Notes under the pieces: generated by a model
Told to the model about the DNA's origin: nothing
Databases searched by the model: none
The model's input: the letters and a program-made list of their open reading frames with translations, nothing else
Part shown: positions 50,196-58,751 of the stretch, piece after piece
Layout of the letters: every line of letters starts with the position of its first letter
Numbering within the stretch: position 1 is the stretch's first letter
Position numbers and translations under genes: made by a program
NCBI RefSeq assembly: GCF_022397955.1
Contig: NZ_JAKEUQ010000008.1
Location: 244,446 to 308,445 of the forward strand
DNA length: 64,000 nucleotides
Direction of reading: 5' to 3'
Origin: Vibrio sp. Isolate32
GTDB lineage: Bacteria > Pseudomonadota > Gammaproteobacteria > Enterobacterales > Vibrionaceae

Positions 50196-50432
50196 ATGAT
50201 AAACATGCTAAAAGAAATTGTTGTAGATATCGCCGAACTAGACTCCGTAAATGAAGTGTCTGATTCAAGTTTATTATTTGATGACTTGGGACTTGATAGC
50301 ATATTAACTATGGATCTGATTGTTTCTATAGAGCAAAAAACAGGAGTATCTATTCGAGAAGAAGACATTATAGAAGTCGAGACTTTTTCAGACTTACATA
50401 ATCTAGTAAGAAAAGAAAAAAATGGAAATTAA
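50196..50432 (+). CDS. Acyl carrier protein 1
   Basis: 78-aa acidic four-helix carrier protein. The phosphopantetheine serine is S35 in DDLGLDSILTMD. It precedes, and overlaps by 11 bp, the amino acid:carrier protein ligase gene, so it is the probable acceptor of the activated amino acid. AAAAAGGAA is its ribosome binding site. No phosphopantetheinyl transferase is encoded nearby, so a host enzyme must activate it. Confidence 0.9.
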   Translation: MINMLKEIVVDIAELDSVNEVSDSSLLFDDLGLDSILTMDLIVSIEQKTGVSIREEDIIEVETFSDLHNLVRKEKNGN

Positions 50433-51393
50433 CAACCAAGATAACCTGTTTCAATCCTTGATTAAGGATAGAGAAGTATCAGTGATGTCTAAAGGCTTCT
50501 ACACATATAGTGGCGATTTCTTACTAGTTATGTATGGGGTGAGAAGACTATTGGATGAATGTATTGAGTGGTCGCATAATGTTCGGTTGGAAGAGTATCC
50601 TCAAGTTTTAACAGTTGATGCGCTAGATAAAGTAAACTACTTTAGAAAATTCCCTGGCTTTAACTATGTCGCTAGAAAATTCAAAAAAGATGCATTTTCT
50701 AACACGACGAAAGAAAATAATCCTATAGGAAATAAATTTATTGATCATGATGCCAATTGTTATGATGGCGAATCTTATGTTTTAAACCCTTCTGCGTGTT
50801 ATCACACATTTCTTAATCATCAAAACGAAAGTTTTGATAAAGGATTAAATATATTCCTATGTGAAAGCTCATGCTTTAGGAATGAAGCGGAAAGTATAAG
50901 GAACCCTTTCAGGCTCCACAATTTTAAAATGCGTGAAATTGTGGTAATTGGAGGAAAGGATGATGTTTATAATGCGACACAAAATATATTCTGTAATTTA
51001 AAAAATAAGCTCCTTTCTTGTGGTGTCGAGTTTTCAGAAAAAGTAGCGTCAGATATATTTTTTGGTGCGAACTCAGAGCGTCTTAAAGAAATCCAAGTTC
51101 TGAAGGCTGCTAAAAAGGAACTGATTTTCCCTACATCCTCAAACTCTAATATGTCCTGCTTTTCTAGGAATATCCATGAAAAATCATTAACAAAAGCCTT
51201 TAATATTAGAGGGGAGGATGGAGGGTACTTATATAGCGCGTGTTTGGCTGTTGGTGTTGAGAGAATGTCATATGCATTACTTTACCAACTAGGTCGAAAC
51301 ATTGAAAAGTGGCCTTCATCATCATTGAAATCAAACATCTTGCTAAGCAGAGAAAAATACAGTGCCAAAAAAGTCCCTCAATGCGAAATATAG
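50422..51393 (+). CDS. Amino acid:[carrier protein] ligase (class-II seryl-tRNA-synthetase-like)
   Basis: 323 aa, the catalytic core of an atypical class-II synthetase without a tRNA-binding arm. Motif-2-like CFRNEAESIRNPFRLHNFKMREIVVIGG spans 151-178, and motif-3-like ACLAVGVERMSYAL spans 272-285. C126 (NPSACYHTF), E172 (MREIVV) and C273 (YSACLAVG) have nearly the spacing of the zinc ligands I recall for the Bradyrhizobium enzyme Bll0957, which charges glycine or alanine onto a carrier protein. The overlap with the ACP gene supports ACP1 as partner. The amino acid used cannot be read from sequence. Confidence 0.82.
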   Translation: MEINNQDNLFQSLIKDREVSVMSKGFYTYSGDFLLVMYGVRRLLDECIEWSHNVRLEEYPQVLTVDALDKVNYFRKFPGFNYVARKFKKDAFSNTTKENNPIGNKFIDHDANCYDGESYVLNPSACYHTFLNHQNESFDKGLNIFLCESSCFRNEAESIRNPFRLHNFKMREIVVIGGKDDVYNATQNIFCNLKNKLLSCGVEFSEKVASDIFFGANSERLKEIQVLKAAKKELIFPTSSNSNMSCFSRNIHEKSLTKAFNIRGEDGGYLYSACLAVGVERMSYALLYQLGRNIEKWPSSSLKSNILLSREKYSAKKVPQCEI

Positions 51394-52381
51394 TTTTAAT
51401 ATTGAAGAAATAGGTAGAGTAGCAATTAATTGCTATACCGGTTCATATATTAATATGTTGGAATCTAGTGGAATTATAGAAAGAGAATCTACATTATGGT
51501 TAGCTGGTAACGGGTTCTTTCTGACATCTGGAGAAGACGAATATGGTATTCCGGAGCTAAGATTTAATCTATTCTCTGTCATTGATAATTACCTAAATCG
51601 AGTCGGGTTAAATATAAAGAAAGTATATCATACGGACATTGATGATTTTTTTGATAATAGTAAATATGCTAAAGGTAGAGTTATTTGGCTAAACTCTGAA
51701 TACTTAGAGTATGCTGATATCTACAGGTTGAATAGGGGTTACCTACATAGTGTATATGTTGAGCGAGAGAGTAAGGCACTAAAGACGCTGGATATCATTG
51801 ACTCTTTGGTTGTTGGAACACCAAATATTGCATGCAAAACAAAAATAGATCGAGATCAATTAACGAAGGCGATGGAGAACAGGATAGGAGATGAGTTTAG
51901 TCTGTATTACGGATACCACGAAGAAATAGAATGCACTGAAACCTATAAGCCATTGACAAATGAAGAGCTATTGAATGCGCTAAGGGATCAAGCGATGGAG
52001 TCTCATGTTTCGGTGGAAAATATAGTGTTATGGAAAAGTAACTTATTTAATGTAATTGAAAGAGAAAACACAACAGGTCGAAGTGAAGTACTAAGGAAAA
52101 TTGTAGACAATATAAACACTTTGTATGTGATTCCAAATAGAATGCTACTGATAGATATTATTGATAGACTTAAAGTAAATATATCTGGAGAAGGAATGAT
52201 AAGATCTTATCATGAAGAACTTATTAAATCATGGAGGATGCTTTCGAGCACAGCGCTTAGGTTTTCAATGCACTATGACGAGTCCGCTATAGACAGATTA
52301 AATCATAGATTTAATGAAGTGTGCGAGTCTGAGATCAAGTTTTGGGACCGATTGAGAACATGTACAGAGAGGTATTCATGA
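51362..52381 (+). CDS. BtrH/C39-like cysteine enzyme 1, candidate acyltransferase
   Basis: 339 aa, unrecognised by strong similarity. The N-terminal VAINCYTGSYINMLESSG (C24) followed by WLAGNGFFLTSGEDEYGIPEL resembles the BtrH N-terminal domain, which in butirosin synthesis transfers an acyl group from an ACP. H129 (GYLHSVYVE) and D144/D147 (LDIIDSLV) would complete a papain/C39-type Cys-His-Asp triad. The C-terminal 150 residues are helical. A GTG start overlaps the ligase gene by 32 bp. Role inferred: release or transfer of an ACP-bound amino acid. Confidence 0.5.
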   Translation: MPKKSLNAKYSFNIEEIGRVAINCYTGSYINMLESSGIIERESTLWLAGNGFFLTSGEDEYGIPELRFNLFSVIDNYLNRVGLNIKKVYHTDIDDFFDNSKYAKGRVIWLNSEYLEYADIYRLNRGYLHSVYVERESKALKTLDIIDSLVVGTPNIACKTKIDRDQLTKAMENRIGDEFSLYYGYHEEIECTETYKPLTNEELLNALRDQAMESHVSVENIVLWKSNLFNVIERENTTGRSEVLRKIVDNINTLYVIPNRMLLIDIIDRLKVNISGEGMIRSYHEELIKSWRMLSSTALRFSMHYDESAIDRLNHRFNEVCESEIKFWDRLRTCTERYS

Positions 52382-53637
52382 ATAATAATGTTCTAATCAT
52401 AAATTATAACATGGGATATGATACTTTTATTCACAAGCTAAGAGAGCTTGGGTATGGGGTTGTTATATTAAACAATAGCAGTAACCAATGTGATAGTTTT
52501 AAAGTGCAAAATATCGCTCGGTATTATGAAACCAACTTACAAGACTTTGGAGAGGTTTCAAAATACTGTAGAGTTCTTCATGAACAATATGAGTTTAAGG
52601 CGATTCTATCACATAGTGAATTCCATCAGCATATGGTTGATATGCTTGCTAAAGAACTGGACCTTGTACATAACCAACCAGATTTAGTAAAAGAAACAAC
52701 AAATAAGATCCTTATGAAAGAAAGAGCCAAATCATATGGAATTCCTACTGCTGAGTTTTGTTTACTGGATACTACTAAGAATATTGATGATGAGTTGGAA
52801 AGAGTATTAAATAAAATCTCTTTTCCATGGATTATTAAGCCCCCCATTGGTTGCTATAGTGTTGGAGTTCACAAAGTTAGTAGTATTGAACAAGTAAAGA
52901 AACTGGTACCTCAGGTAAAAAGGCTATCTACGTTCATTAAATCTACGTATAGCGATAATCAAAGTATGAATAATGTACTGATAGAAGAGTACATACATGG
53001 GGAGGAATTTAACTTTGATGGGCTTGTGATAGATGGTACCTGGCATACACTAATGTTATCAAAAAAAATCCCCGATCTATTTGGACCTACTTTTCAAGAA
53101 GAAGGGCTTCTTAGCATTATAAATAGCCATGGCGTTGAAGAGTTTGAAACTTTAGCTAAAAAAATAATTTCGGCATTTCCTTATAAAAACGCTCCAATAC
53201 ATATGGAAATCAGAAGGGATAGGGAAACCAACGAACTTAAGGTTGTTGAATTTTCGCCAAGACTTAGTGGTGGTGGTCAAACTATTTATGAGATGCTGAA
53301 GATTTCCGCTGAATATGACGTGTATGACGTCTTCATGAAGATGAGGACTAATGCATTAAAAGAAGTTGAGATCCCAAAGTTAAAATGGCATTCGTTTGAG
53401 ATTGACTTCAAAATTGATGGTTCCGGTATCATTAAATCATTTAAAGGTTTAAACGAGATTAAGAAAAACGTTCTATTTAGAACTGTAGACATAACAAAAA
53501 AAATAGGTGATATAATAGCCCCACAGTCAGTAAATATAGACACAGTAGCTGTGTTTTATTTTTCAGTATCGTGTGCTAAAGAAGCGGTAGAGTTATTAGA
53601 TTTTGTGAATGATACATTTAAGGTGGAGTTAGTGTGA
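52378..53637 (+). CDS. ATP-grasp ligase
   Basis: 419 aa with the three-part ATP-grasp layout. An N-terminal Rossmann-like domain covers residues 1-110. The ATP-binding core has KERAKSYGIPTAEF, FPWIIKPPIGCYSVGVHKV and VLIEEYIHGEEFNFDGLVID. The metal-binding end is PIHMEIRRDRETNELKVVEFSPRLSGGG. Such enzymes form amide bonds through acyl-phosphates. ATG 52378 overlaps the previous stop codon (ATGA) and follows GAGGT, so it is preferred over the upstream in-frame start at 52342. In butirosin synthesis an ATP-grasp enzyme acts on an ACP-bound amino acid, a possible parallel. Confidence 0.85.
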   Translation: MNNNVLIINYNMGYDTFIHKLRELGYGVVILNNSSNQCDSFKVQNIARYYETNLQDFGEVSKYCRVLHEQYEFKAILSHSEFHQHMVDMLAKELDLVHNQPDLVKETTNKILMKERAKSYGIPTAEFCLLDTTKNIDDELERVLNKISFPWIIKPPIGCYSVGVHKVSSIEQVKKLVPQVKRLSTFIKSTYSDNQSMNNVLIEEYIHGEEFNFDGLVIDGTWHTLMLSKKIPDLFGPTFQEEGLLSIINSHGVEEFETLAKKIISAFPYKNAPIHMEIRRDRETNELKVVEFSPRLSGGGQTIYEMLKISAEYDVYDVFMKMRTNALKEVEIPKLKWHSFEIDFKIDGSGIIKSFKGLNEIKKNVLFRTVDITKKIGDIIAPQSVNIDTVAVFYFSVSCAKEAVELLDFVNDTFKVELV

Positions 53638-54356
53638 AAAATATAATTGTTACTGGCGGATCTGGATGTATTGGCAGTGCTATTGTGAAATCTCTAATCC
53701 GTAGTGGGCATAATGTTGGGTATACGTACCTTAATAACGAAGGTGAAAAGGAAGAAATATGGAAGCTTGCGGATCAGAATAATGTTAAAGTTTGCATGTA
53801 TAAACTCGATATTAAGAATGAAACAGAAGTTTCAAAATTCGTTGAAAAATACACTGAGCAATTTGGTGATATCGATGTGTTAATTAACAATGCAGGAGTA
53901 AGCACGAGTAGCCTAATTTTTTCTCTAGATAGCGACTCTCTTGATTACGTGATAGATACAAATGTTAAGGGGACCATTCTCTTAACAAAGTATGTTTCGA
54001 AAAAAATGATGCGTAGAAAAGCTGGATTGATAATTAACACCTCATCTATGGCCGGAGTGCGTGGGGGAAGTGGTGTATCGGCTTACGCAGCATCTAAGGG
54101 GGCTATTAATTCGTTTACTAAATCTATGGCAATAGAACTGAGTAAGTGGAACATAAGGTGTATAGCAATAGCACCTGGATATGTAAACAGTGATATGATA
54201 TCTGATTTGAAAGATGGACATAAGGAAGACCTGAAGGATCGTATACTGATGGGTCGTTTTGGAGAACCATATGAAGTGGCGGAAATGGTTGAGTTCTTTA
54301 TAGATAAAGGACAATTTTCAAATGGTTCGATATATGAGATTGATGGCGGGATGTGA
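53634..54356 (+). CDS. SDR oxidoreductase, FabG-like 3-oxoacyl-ACP reductase
   Basis: 240-aa classical short-chain dehydrogenase. The NAD(P) loop is TGGSGCIGSAI (residues 7-17) and NNAGVS is present. The catalytic Ser-Tyr-Lys is in IINTSSMAGVRGGSGVSAYAASKGA, and the C-terminal block is APGYVNSDM. It starts with GTG overlapping the ATP-grasp stop codon by 4 bp. With ketosynthases and dehydratases in the same operon, ketoreduction of ACP-bound chains is the best guess; oxidation of the hydroxylated amino acid is the alternative. Confidence 0.88.
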   Translation: MKNIIVTGGSGCIGSAIVKSLIRSGHNVGYTYLNNEGEKEEIWKLADQNNVKVCMYKLDIKNETEVSKFVEKYTEQFGDIDVLINNAGVSTSSLIFSLDSDSLDYVIDTNVKGTILLTKYVSKKMMRRKAGLIINTSSMAGVRGGSGVSAYAASKGAINSFTKSMAIELSKWNIRCIAIAPGYVNSDMISDLKDGHKEDLKDRILMGRFGEPYEVAEMVEFFIDKGQFSNGSIYEIDGGM

Positions 54357-54416
54357 TTTATAATCACAGAGTGTCCTGTTTTGTTGTTTTATCTTTAGAT
54401 TAAAAAGGAGGTTGAA

Positions 54417-54650
54417 ATGGAAACCAATGAGATAATTAATAAAGTTGTTAGTATACTTAATTCTTTTAATCGAACTAAAGTAGAGGAGCTTTTTGAAATT
54501 AAAAAAGTTATCCGAGATTCTTTAGAATTCATGACTTTTATTGTTCGTGTAGAAGAGGAATTTGGGATATTCATAGACGAATCTCACTTTGATCATATAT
54601 TAGAACGGGATTATCTTTTAAATACGATACATAACTATTTAAGTGAATAG
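54417..54650 (+). CDS. Acyl carrier protein 2
   Basis: 77-aa divergent carrier protein. The attachment serine is S35 in VIRDSLEFMTFIVRVEEEFGIFI, a DSL motif in place of the usual DSL(E/D)x(V/M)E spacing but correctly placed. AAAGGAGG is its ribosome binding site. It lies beside the second C39-like gene, with which it overlaps by 8 bp, mirroring the ACP1 and enzyme 1 arrangement. It probably carries the growing acyl chain. Confidence 0.8.
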   Translation: METNEIINKVVSILNSFNRTKVEELFEIKKVIRDSLEFMTFIVRVEEEFGIFIDESHFDHILERDYLLNTIHNYLSE

Positions 54651-55671
54651 ATTGGGTTTGTTAGAACATAATGTTATAAATCCAAGTGATGGTGTGTTCG
54701 ATGAAGTCAGCAATTGTGCATATTTAAATACGGCAATTGCTTGTAGATTTTATGATATTGAACCTGAGTTCATTCTAGGATCTGTACAAGGATTAAATAC
54801 ATATAATATTGAAGGAATTTATGAGAAATATTTATCTGGGATATTAAATGGCTTGGTCGATCCAAGAAAGATAAAAAAAACTGAATTTAAAACTGATGCG
54901 TTTTCGTCTTCTAAAGAAATATATAAATTTATCAGCACTTTTGGTGGTAGTGAGTTGATAAGTTTCTCTATTCCGTTAAACAATGTTTTCTATAGGGATG
55001 ATTTTCTAAATCGCAACCCGAATAGTTATGATTATAGACATAATTCACTAATGATGTTGGGGAGTGGTAAGAATATTGAGATTTTGGATGGTACACCAAC
55101 AGCGATATATCCAAAAGGCGTATCGATTACACTATCCAACTTCAAAGAATCTATTGTTAGTAGTGGTATTTATGCTATTTACATGCTGAATATAGGGGAG
55201 GCTCTTTCATCCTTAAAAGATATTAGTAATTGTGTTCTTATCAATCACTGCCGGCAGATTTTGCTATCCGAATTCAATGAATACCTTGGCGGCCAGCACA
55301 GGACAATGGATTATGTCAGCTCGGTATTGTCTGGATCTAGTATGAAATTAAAATCGGAAATGTTTAGCGCTGAAGCTAACATATTCGATTTTATTAAAAT
55401 GCAAAGATATTATTTCTATATTTTTCTTTCTCGATATTTTGTTACCAAAGAACAAGAGTTAGAGATAATGCATATATGCCGAAGGCTGAACCAAGAGTAT
55501 ATATTGGCAAAGATGTTAAGTACTAGAATGTATCTATCTACTAGCGTTGACTACTACATTAAGATGGAACGTAAAGTGGAAAATGTCATTTCTAAAATAA
55601 ATAATATGGAAAGAAGCTTGGTAGTTTATCTTCTATCCAATAAAATTCGTAATAGAGTATTGTTAACATGA
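54643..55671 (+). CDS. BtrH/C39-like cysteine enzyme 2, candidate acyltransferase
   Basis: 342 aa, not recognised by strong similarity. Residues C25 (EVSNCAYLNTAIACRFY), H133 (YDYRHNSLMMLGSG) and D149 (IEILDGTPTA) follow the Cys, His-x4-hydrophobic-G and Asp-G-TP order of C39/BtrH-type enzymes. The C-terminal half is helical. Translation probably starts at GTG 54643 inside the ACP2 gene. With enzyme 1 it forms a diverged pair. Whether it is a hydrolase or an acyltransferase acting on carrier-bound intermediates is open. Confidence 0.5.
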   Translation: MNRLGLLEHNVINPSDGVFDEVSNCAYLNTAIACRFYDIEPEFILGSVQGLNTYNIEGIYEKYLSGILNGLVDPRKIKKTEFKTDAFSSSKEIYKFISTFGGSELISFSIPLNNVFYRDDFLNRNPNSYDYRHNSLMMLGSGKNIEILDGTPTAIYPKGVSITLSNFKESIVSSGIYAIYMLNIGEALSSLKDISNCVLINHCRQILLSEFNEYLGGQHRTMDYVSSVLSGSSMKLKSEMFSAEANIFDFIKMQRYYFYIFLSRYFVTKEQELEIMHICRRLNQEYILAKMLSTRMYLSTSVDYYIKMERKVENVISKINNMERSLVVYLLSNKIRNRVLLT

Positions 55672-57035
55672 TTTCAATGATTAATTCTAGAAGTGAGAAA
55701 ATATTTGCGATTAATAGTATTATAAAAACATCTCTTCCAATTATAGCTTCTATGGCCTCAGCATTGATCATGATGATGTCAGATAGGATAATATTGGCTA
55801 GGTATTCCAGCGAAACGTTAGCCGCGTCTGGGCCTGCCATTTTTACAGCTATTGCTATAATAGTTTTCTTTACGGGTACGGCGGGAATAACTCGAACGTA
55901 TATAGCGCAGAAAAATGGAGAGAGGGACTATCCAGAGCTTCGTAGGATAGCTCTCAAATGTTTTACACTTGGTATTTTCTTGGGGGCGATTCTACTTGCA
56001 CTTCAGCCTCTAATAAAGCAAATTCCGTATTTAAACTCTTTACCTAGGCCTATCCAAGATTTAGAGTCTCAATATCTATCATTAGCACCGTTTTATGGGT
56101 TCTTTATGATATTAAATGTGGTTTTTAGTAGTATATATATAGGCCGGTTAAATACAAAGATATGTATGTATGTTGGCATGGCTGGAAACGTAATAAACAT
56201 ATTTTTGACCATTGCTTTTGTATACGGTGTTAGTTTTTTTCCAGAGCTAGGTATGAATGGGTCTGCTGTTGGTACTTTGATTTCAGTATTTATAGTTTCA
56301 GTAATATATATATACTACCTTAGAAAAGATAACTTACTGATACTTAGGGATATTGAAATAGATAGCTTGAGATTTCTTCCTATATTAAGGATGGGAGTTA
56401 ATAAAGGTGCAAGTGCTTCCATGGAAGATTTTGGGCATGTTACTTTTATCTGGGCGGTAGGAATGCTAGGGCAATCAGCTCTTATAGCAAATAACATAGC
56501 CTTAGCGTTAAATTATTTGGCAATAGTTCCAATTATAGGGTTGTCAATTGGATGTAGTACTATTATCGCGAACCATGTTGGTAATGGGGAAGATAGTAAG
56601 GTTTTGCCTACAATATACTTGACGTTTTTAATCGGAATATCATATATATTGATTGTGTCGTTTGTAGAAATTAATTATAGTAGGATTTTGATATATCCTT
56701 TCATTTCCTCTGATTTATCTATCGAAAGCAGAGTTCTTTCCTCTCAAACTGTACAAGTTCTTTGGCTCTATGCTTTGGCATTTAACCTGTCAATGCTGAT
56801 GACAAGTTGCTTAGAGGCAATAAAATATACAAAACCAATTTTTTGGTGTCGAGTGGCTATATTTTGGGGTTTGAATGTGCCTGCAATTGTGTGGCTCACA
56901 TCAAGCAACCAAGGAAAGCAAGACCTTATCATTACGTGCTGGGTTATTGGCTCTTTCTTTGAACTAAGTATAGGTGTTTTTTTGTCACTTCTTTTTGTGA
57001 AAAGGTTTTTTAATTCAAAAAAAATCAACAAATAG
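55668..57035 (+). CDS. MATE-family efflux transporter
   Basis: 455-aa inner-membrane protein with twelve hydrophobic segments. SLPIIASMASALIMMMSDRIILARYSSETLAASG is the typical MATE N-terminus with the first bundle helix. The duplicated second half starts near LRMGVNKGASASMEDFGH. ATGA overlap with the preceding gene puts it inside the operon. It is the likely exporter and self-protection pump for the product, driven by sodium or protons. Confidence 0.9.
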   Translation: MISMINSRSEKIFAINSIIKTSLPIIASMASALIMMMSDRIILARYSSETLAASGPAIFTAIAIIVFFTGTAGITRTYIAQKNGERDYPELRRIALKCFTLGIFLGAILLALQPLIKQIPYLNSLPRPIQDLESQYLSLAPFYGFFMILNVVFSSIYIGRLNTKICMYVGMAGNVINIFLTIAFVYGVSFFPELGMNGSAVGTLISVFIVSVIYIYYLRKDNLLILRDIEIDSLRFLPILRMGVNKGASASMEDFGHVTFIWAVGMLGQSALIANNIALALNYLAIVPIIGLSIGCSTIIANHVGNGEDSKVLPTIYLTFLIGISYILIVSFVEINYSRILIYPFISSDLSIESRVLSSQTVQVLWLYALAFNLSMLMTSCLEAIKYTKPIFWCRVAIFWGLNVPAIVWLTSSNQGKQDLIITCWVIGSFFELSIGVFLSLLFVKRFFNSKKINK

Positions 57036-57070
57036 AAATCGACGTCCCTTTTATATTGTGAGTATTTTCC

Positions 57071-57958
57071 ATGTTAAATTTAGCTATTAAAAATTTTGAT
57101 GTTATATCGAGTCGCAATTATTTGGAAATCGACGAAATATTAATATCTAAGTTGAATTCTGTTCTTCCGGAAGACTTAGATAGTGTTATCGGCAGAAAAG
57201 GTCATCGATATCAAGATGATTCTACAAAGTTAGCTCTATACTTGGCTAGAAAACTTTGCAAATTTACTGAAGACAGTTACAACGATAAACTCGGCGTCGT
57301 TTGCTGTACAGAGTTTGGTAACTTTGGTAATGGGCTTCTTATTAATGAATCAGCCTTGGATATAGACAGTATTCTTTCTGCTCAGTTATTTCCAAATGCT
57401 ACTTTTAGCTCAACTGCTGTAACGGTATCCTTAGCTCTGAAAGCTAGGGGAGTAAATCTTACAATGAACTCTGGTCAGTTAGGTATACTGAACGCTATCA
57501 ATCTTATTGATAGATACATAAAAAACAATAGACTTGAAGAGTGTGTGTTAATATGTGTTGATGAATTCCATCCATTTACAGCGTCTCAAGTACCAGTACC
57601 TAAAAAGAGTGCTATGCATTTCAGCTCTGGAATTTCTGTATTCCATATGAAATCCGACTCCACTTGCCCATCAAGTATTAAATTAAAGGATTCCATATTG
57701 ACCGATAATAGTGATGAGTTTTTGTCCTTTATTTCAAAATGCGATTGTCCAGTAATTAGTTGGAAAAATATTGAACATTTCGACGAGAAGGAATCTCGGG
57801 TGAATTATTTAGACTGTTATTCTGGGGTTAATCAAATTCCGATTTTGATGAAACTAGCAAAACGTCATATGGCCATAAAAGGATTGAAGAGTATATTGGT
57901 CGTAGATGAATCCCATAGTGGTGGATTTGGTGGGTTGCTATTAGAGAGAGGTCTGTAA
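57071..57958 (+). CDS. Chain-length-factor-like ketosynthase partner (no catalytic Cys)
   Basis: 295-aa thiolase-fold protein. At the place of the catalytic Cys the sequence is LTMNSGQLGILNAINL, with Q136 aligned to the Cys. The Q-x-G-x-L-x-A pattern is that of polyketide chain length factors. It ends in DESHSGGFGGLLLERG, like the C-terminal GFGG strand of ketosynthases. The His residues of the active site are not evident and the protein is about 100 aa short. It pairs with the catalytic ketosynthase at 58744, presumably as a heterodimer setting chain length. Confidence 0.68.
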   Translation: MLNLAIKNFDVISSRNYLEIDEILISKLNSVLPEDLDSVIGRKGHRYQDDSTKLALYLARKLCKFTEDSYNDKLGVVCCTEFGNFGNGLLINESALDIDSILSAQLFPNATFSSTAVTVSLALKARGVNLTMNSGQLGILNAINLIDRYIKNNRLEECVLICVDEFHPFTASQVPVPKKSAMHFSSGISVFHMKSDSTCPSSIKLKDSILTDNSDEFLSFISKCDCPVISWKNIEHFDEKESRVNYLDCYSGVNQIPILMKLAKRHMAIKGLKSILVVDESHSGGFGGLLLERGL

Positions 57959-57959
57959 A

Positions 57960-58751
57960 GTGGGAGCTATTTTTCTTGATGAAAAGTTAGAAATATTTAA
58001 ATGCCATTTCCCTGAGGAACCTATTCTTCCTGGTGCATTGATATTTGAGTTATGCTGTTTCGTGTTGGTTGAAAAAGGCTATGTTAAACAAAATGATATT
58101 AAAGATTATACTTGGAATGCAAAATACATCAGACCAGTAAAACCAGGTTCTCAGTTATCATTTGAAATAAAGGTGCTTCATGATAGATATGTTATAGATT
58201 TGTACGAAAGTAACAACCACCTTTCATGTGTCACTGCACACTTAAGCGGAGCAGGGCTAGATATAAAAGAGATTGTACCGGACTTTGAGAGTAAAGAACT
58301 TTTTCCGGTTAATGATTTTCCTAAAAGGCCTAAAGATATATTATTTCTTGATAAATACTTTAGCACGCAAATCTCAAATAATAGTGCAGAAGGCTATGGT
58401 ATTCTATCTTTTAAGAAAGAATGTTTAGATGTTGCTCAGGAAATTAGCGATTCTAAGATGTTTGGGGTTCTATTCTGTTTATTAGAGTTCATGAGTTTAA
58501 CTGTATTATCTCTTGGTCGTGATAATGCAGTTCTTCATTTAAAAGAAAAGTTTGGATTTGTTAGGCTGAATAATATTAAATTTGATGTGAGTGGCATTGA
58601 ATTTGATGAAGAACTATATTGTAAGGTCGGACTTTTATCAATTAATAACAAAACAATGAAATGGTATGGGCGTGTTTTTACAAAGAGAAAAGTGATTTTC
58701 GATCTGAATTCCGCAATCAATTATTCGTTTATTGGAGGTAAGGGTGAATAA
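57960..58751 (+). CDS. Double-hotdog FabZ-like dehydratase 1
   Basis: 263 aa, about twice the size of FabZ. The first half has FKCHFPEEPILPGALIFELCC with H16 and E30 matching the FabZ catalytic His and Glu. The second half has hotdog-like spacing without the motif. GTG start 57960 follows the previous stop by one base. It resembles the dehydratase modules of aryl polyene and highly reducing type-II polyketide clusters. Role inferred: dehydration of 3-hydroxyacyl-ACP intermediates. Confidence 0.75.
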   Translation: MGAIFLDEKLEIFKCHFPEEPILPGALIFELCCFVLVEKGYVKQNDIKDYTWNAKYIRPVKPGSQLSFEIKVLHDRYVIDLYESNNHLSCVTAHLSGAGLDIKEIVPDFESKELFPVNDFPKRPKDILFLDKYFSTQISNNSAEGYGILSFKKECLDVAQEISDSKMFGVLFCLLEFMSLTVLSLGRDNAVLHLKEKFGFVRLNNIKFDVSGIEFDEELYCKVGLLSINNKTMKWYGRVFTKRKVIFDLNSAINYSFIGGKGE

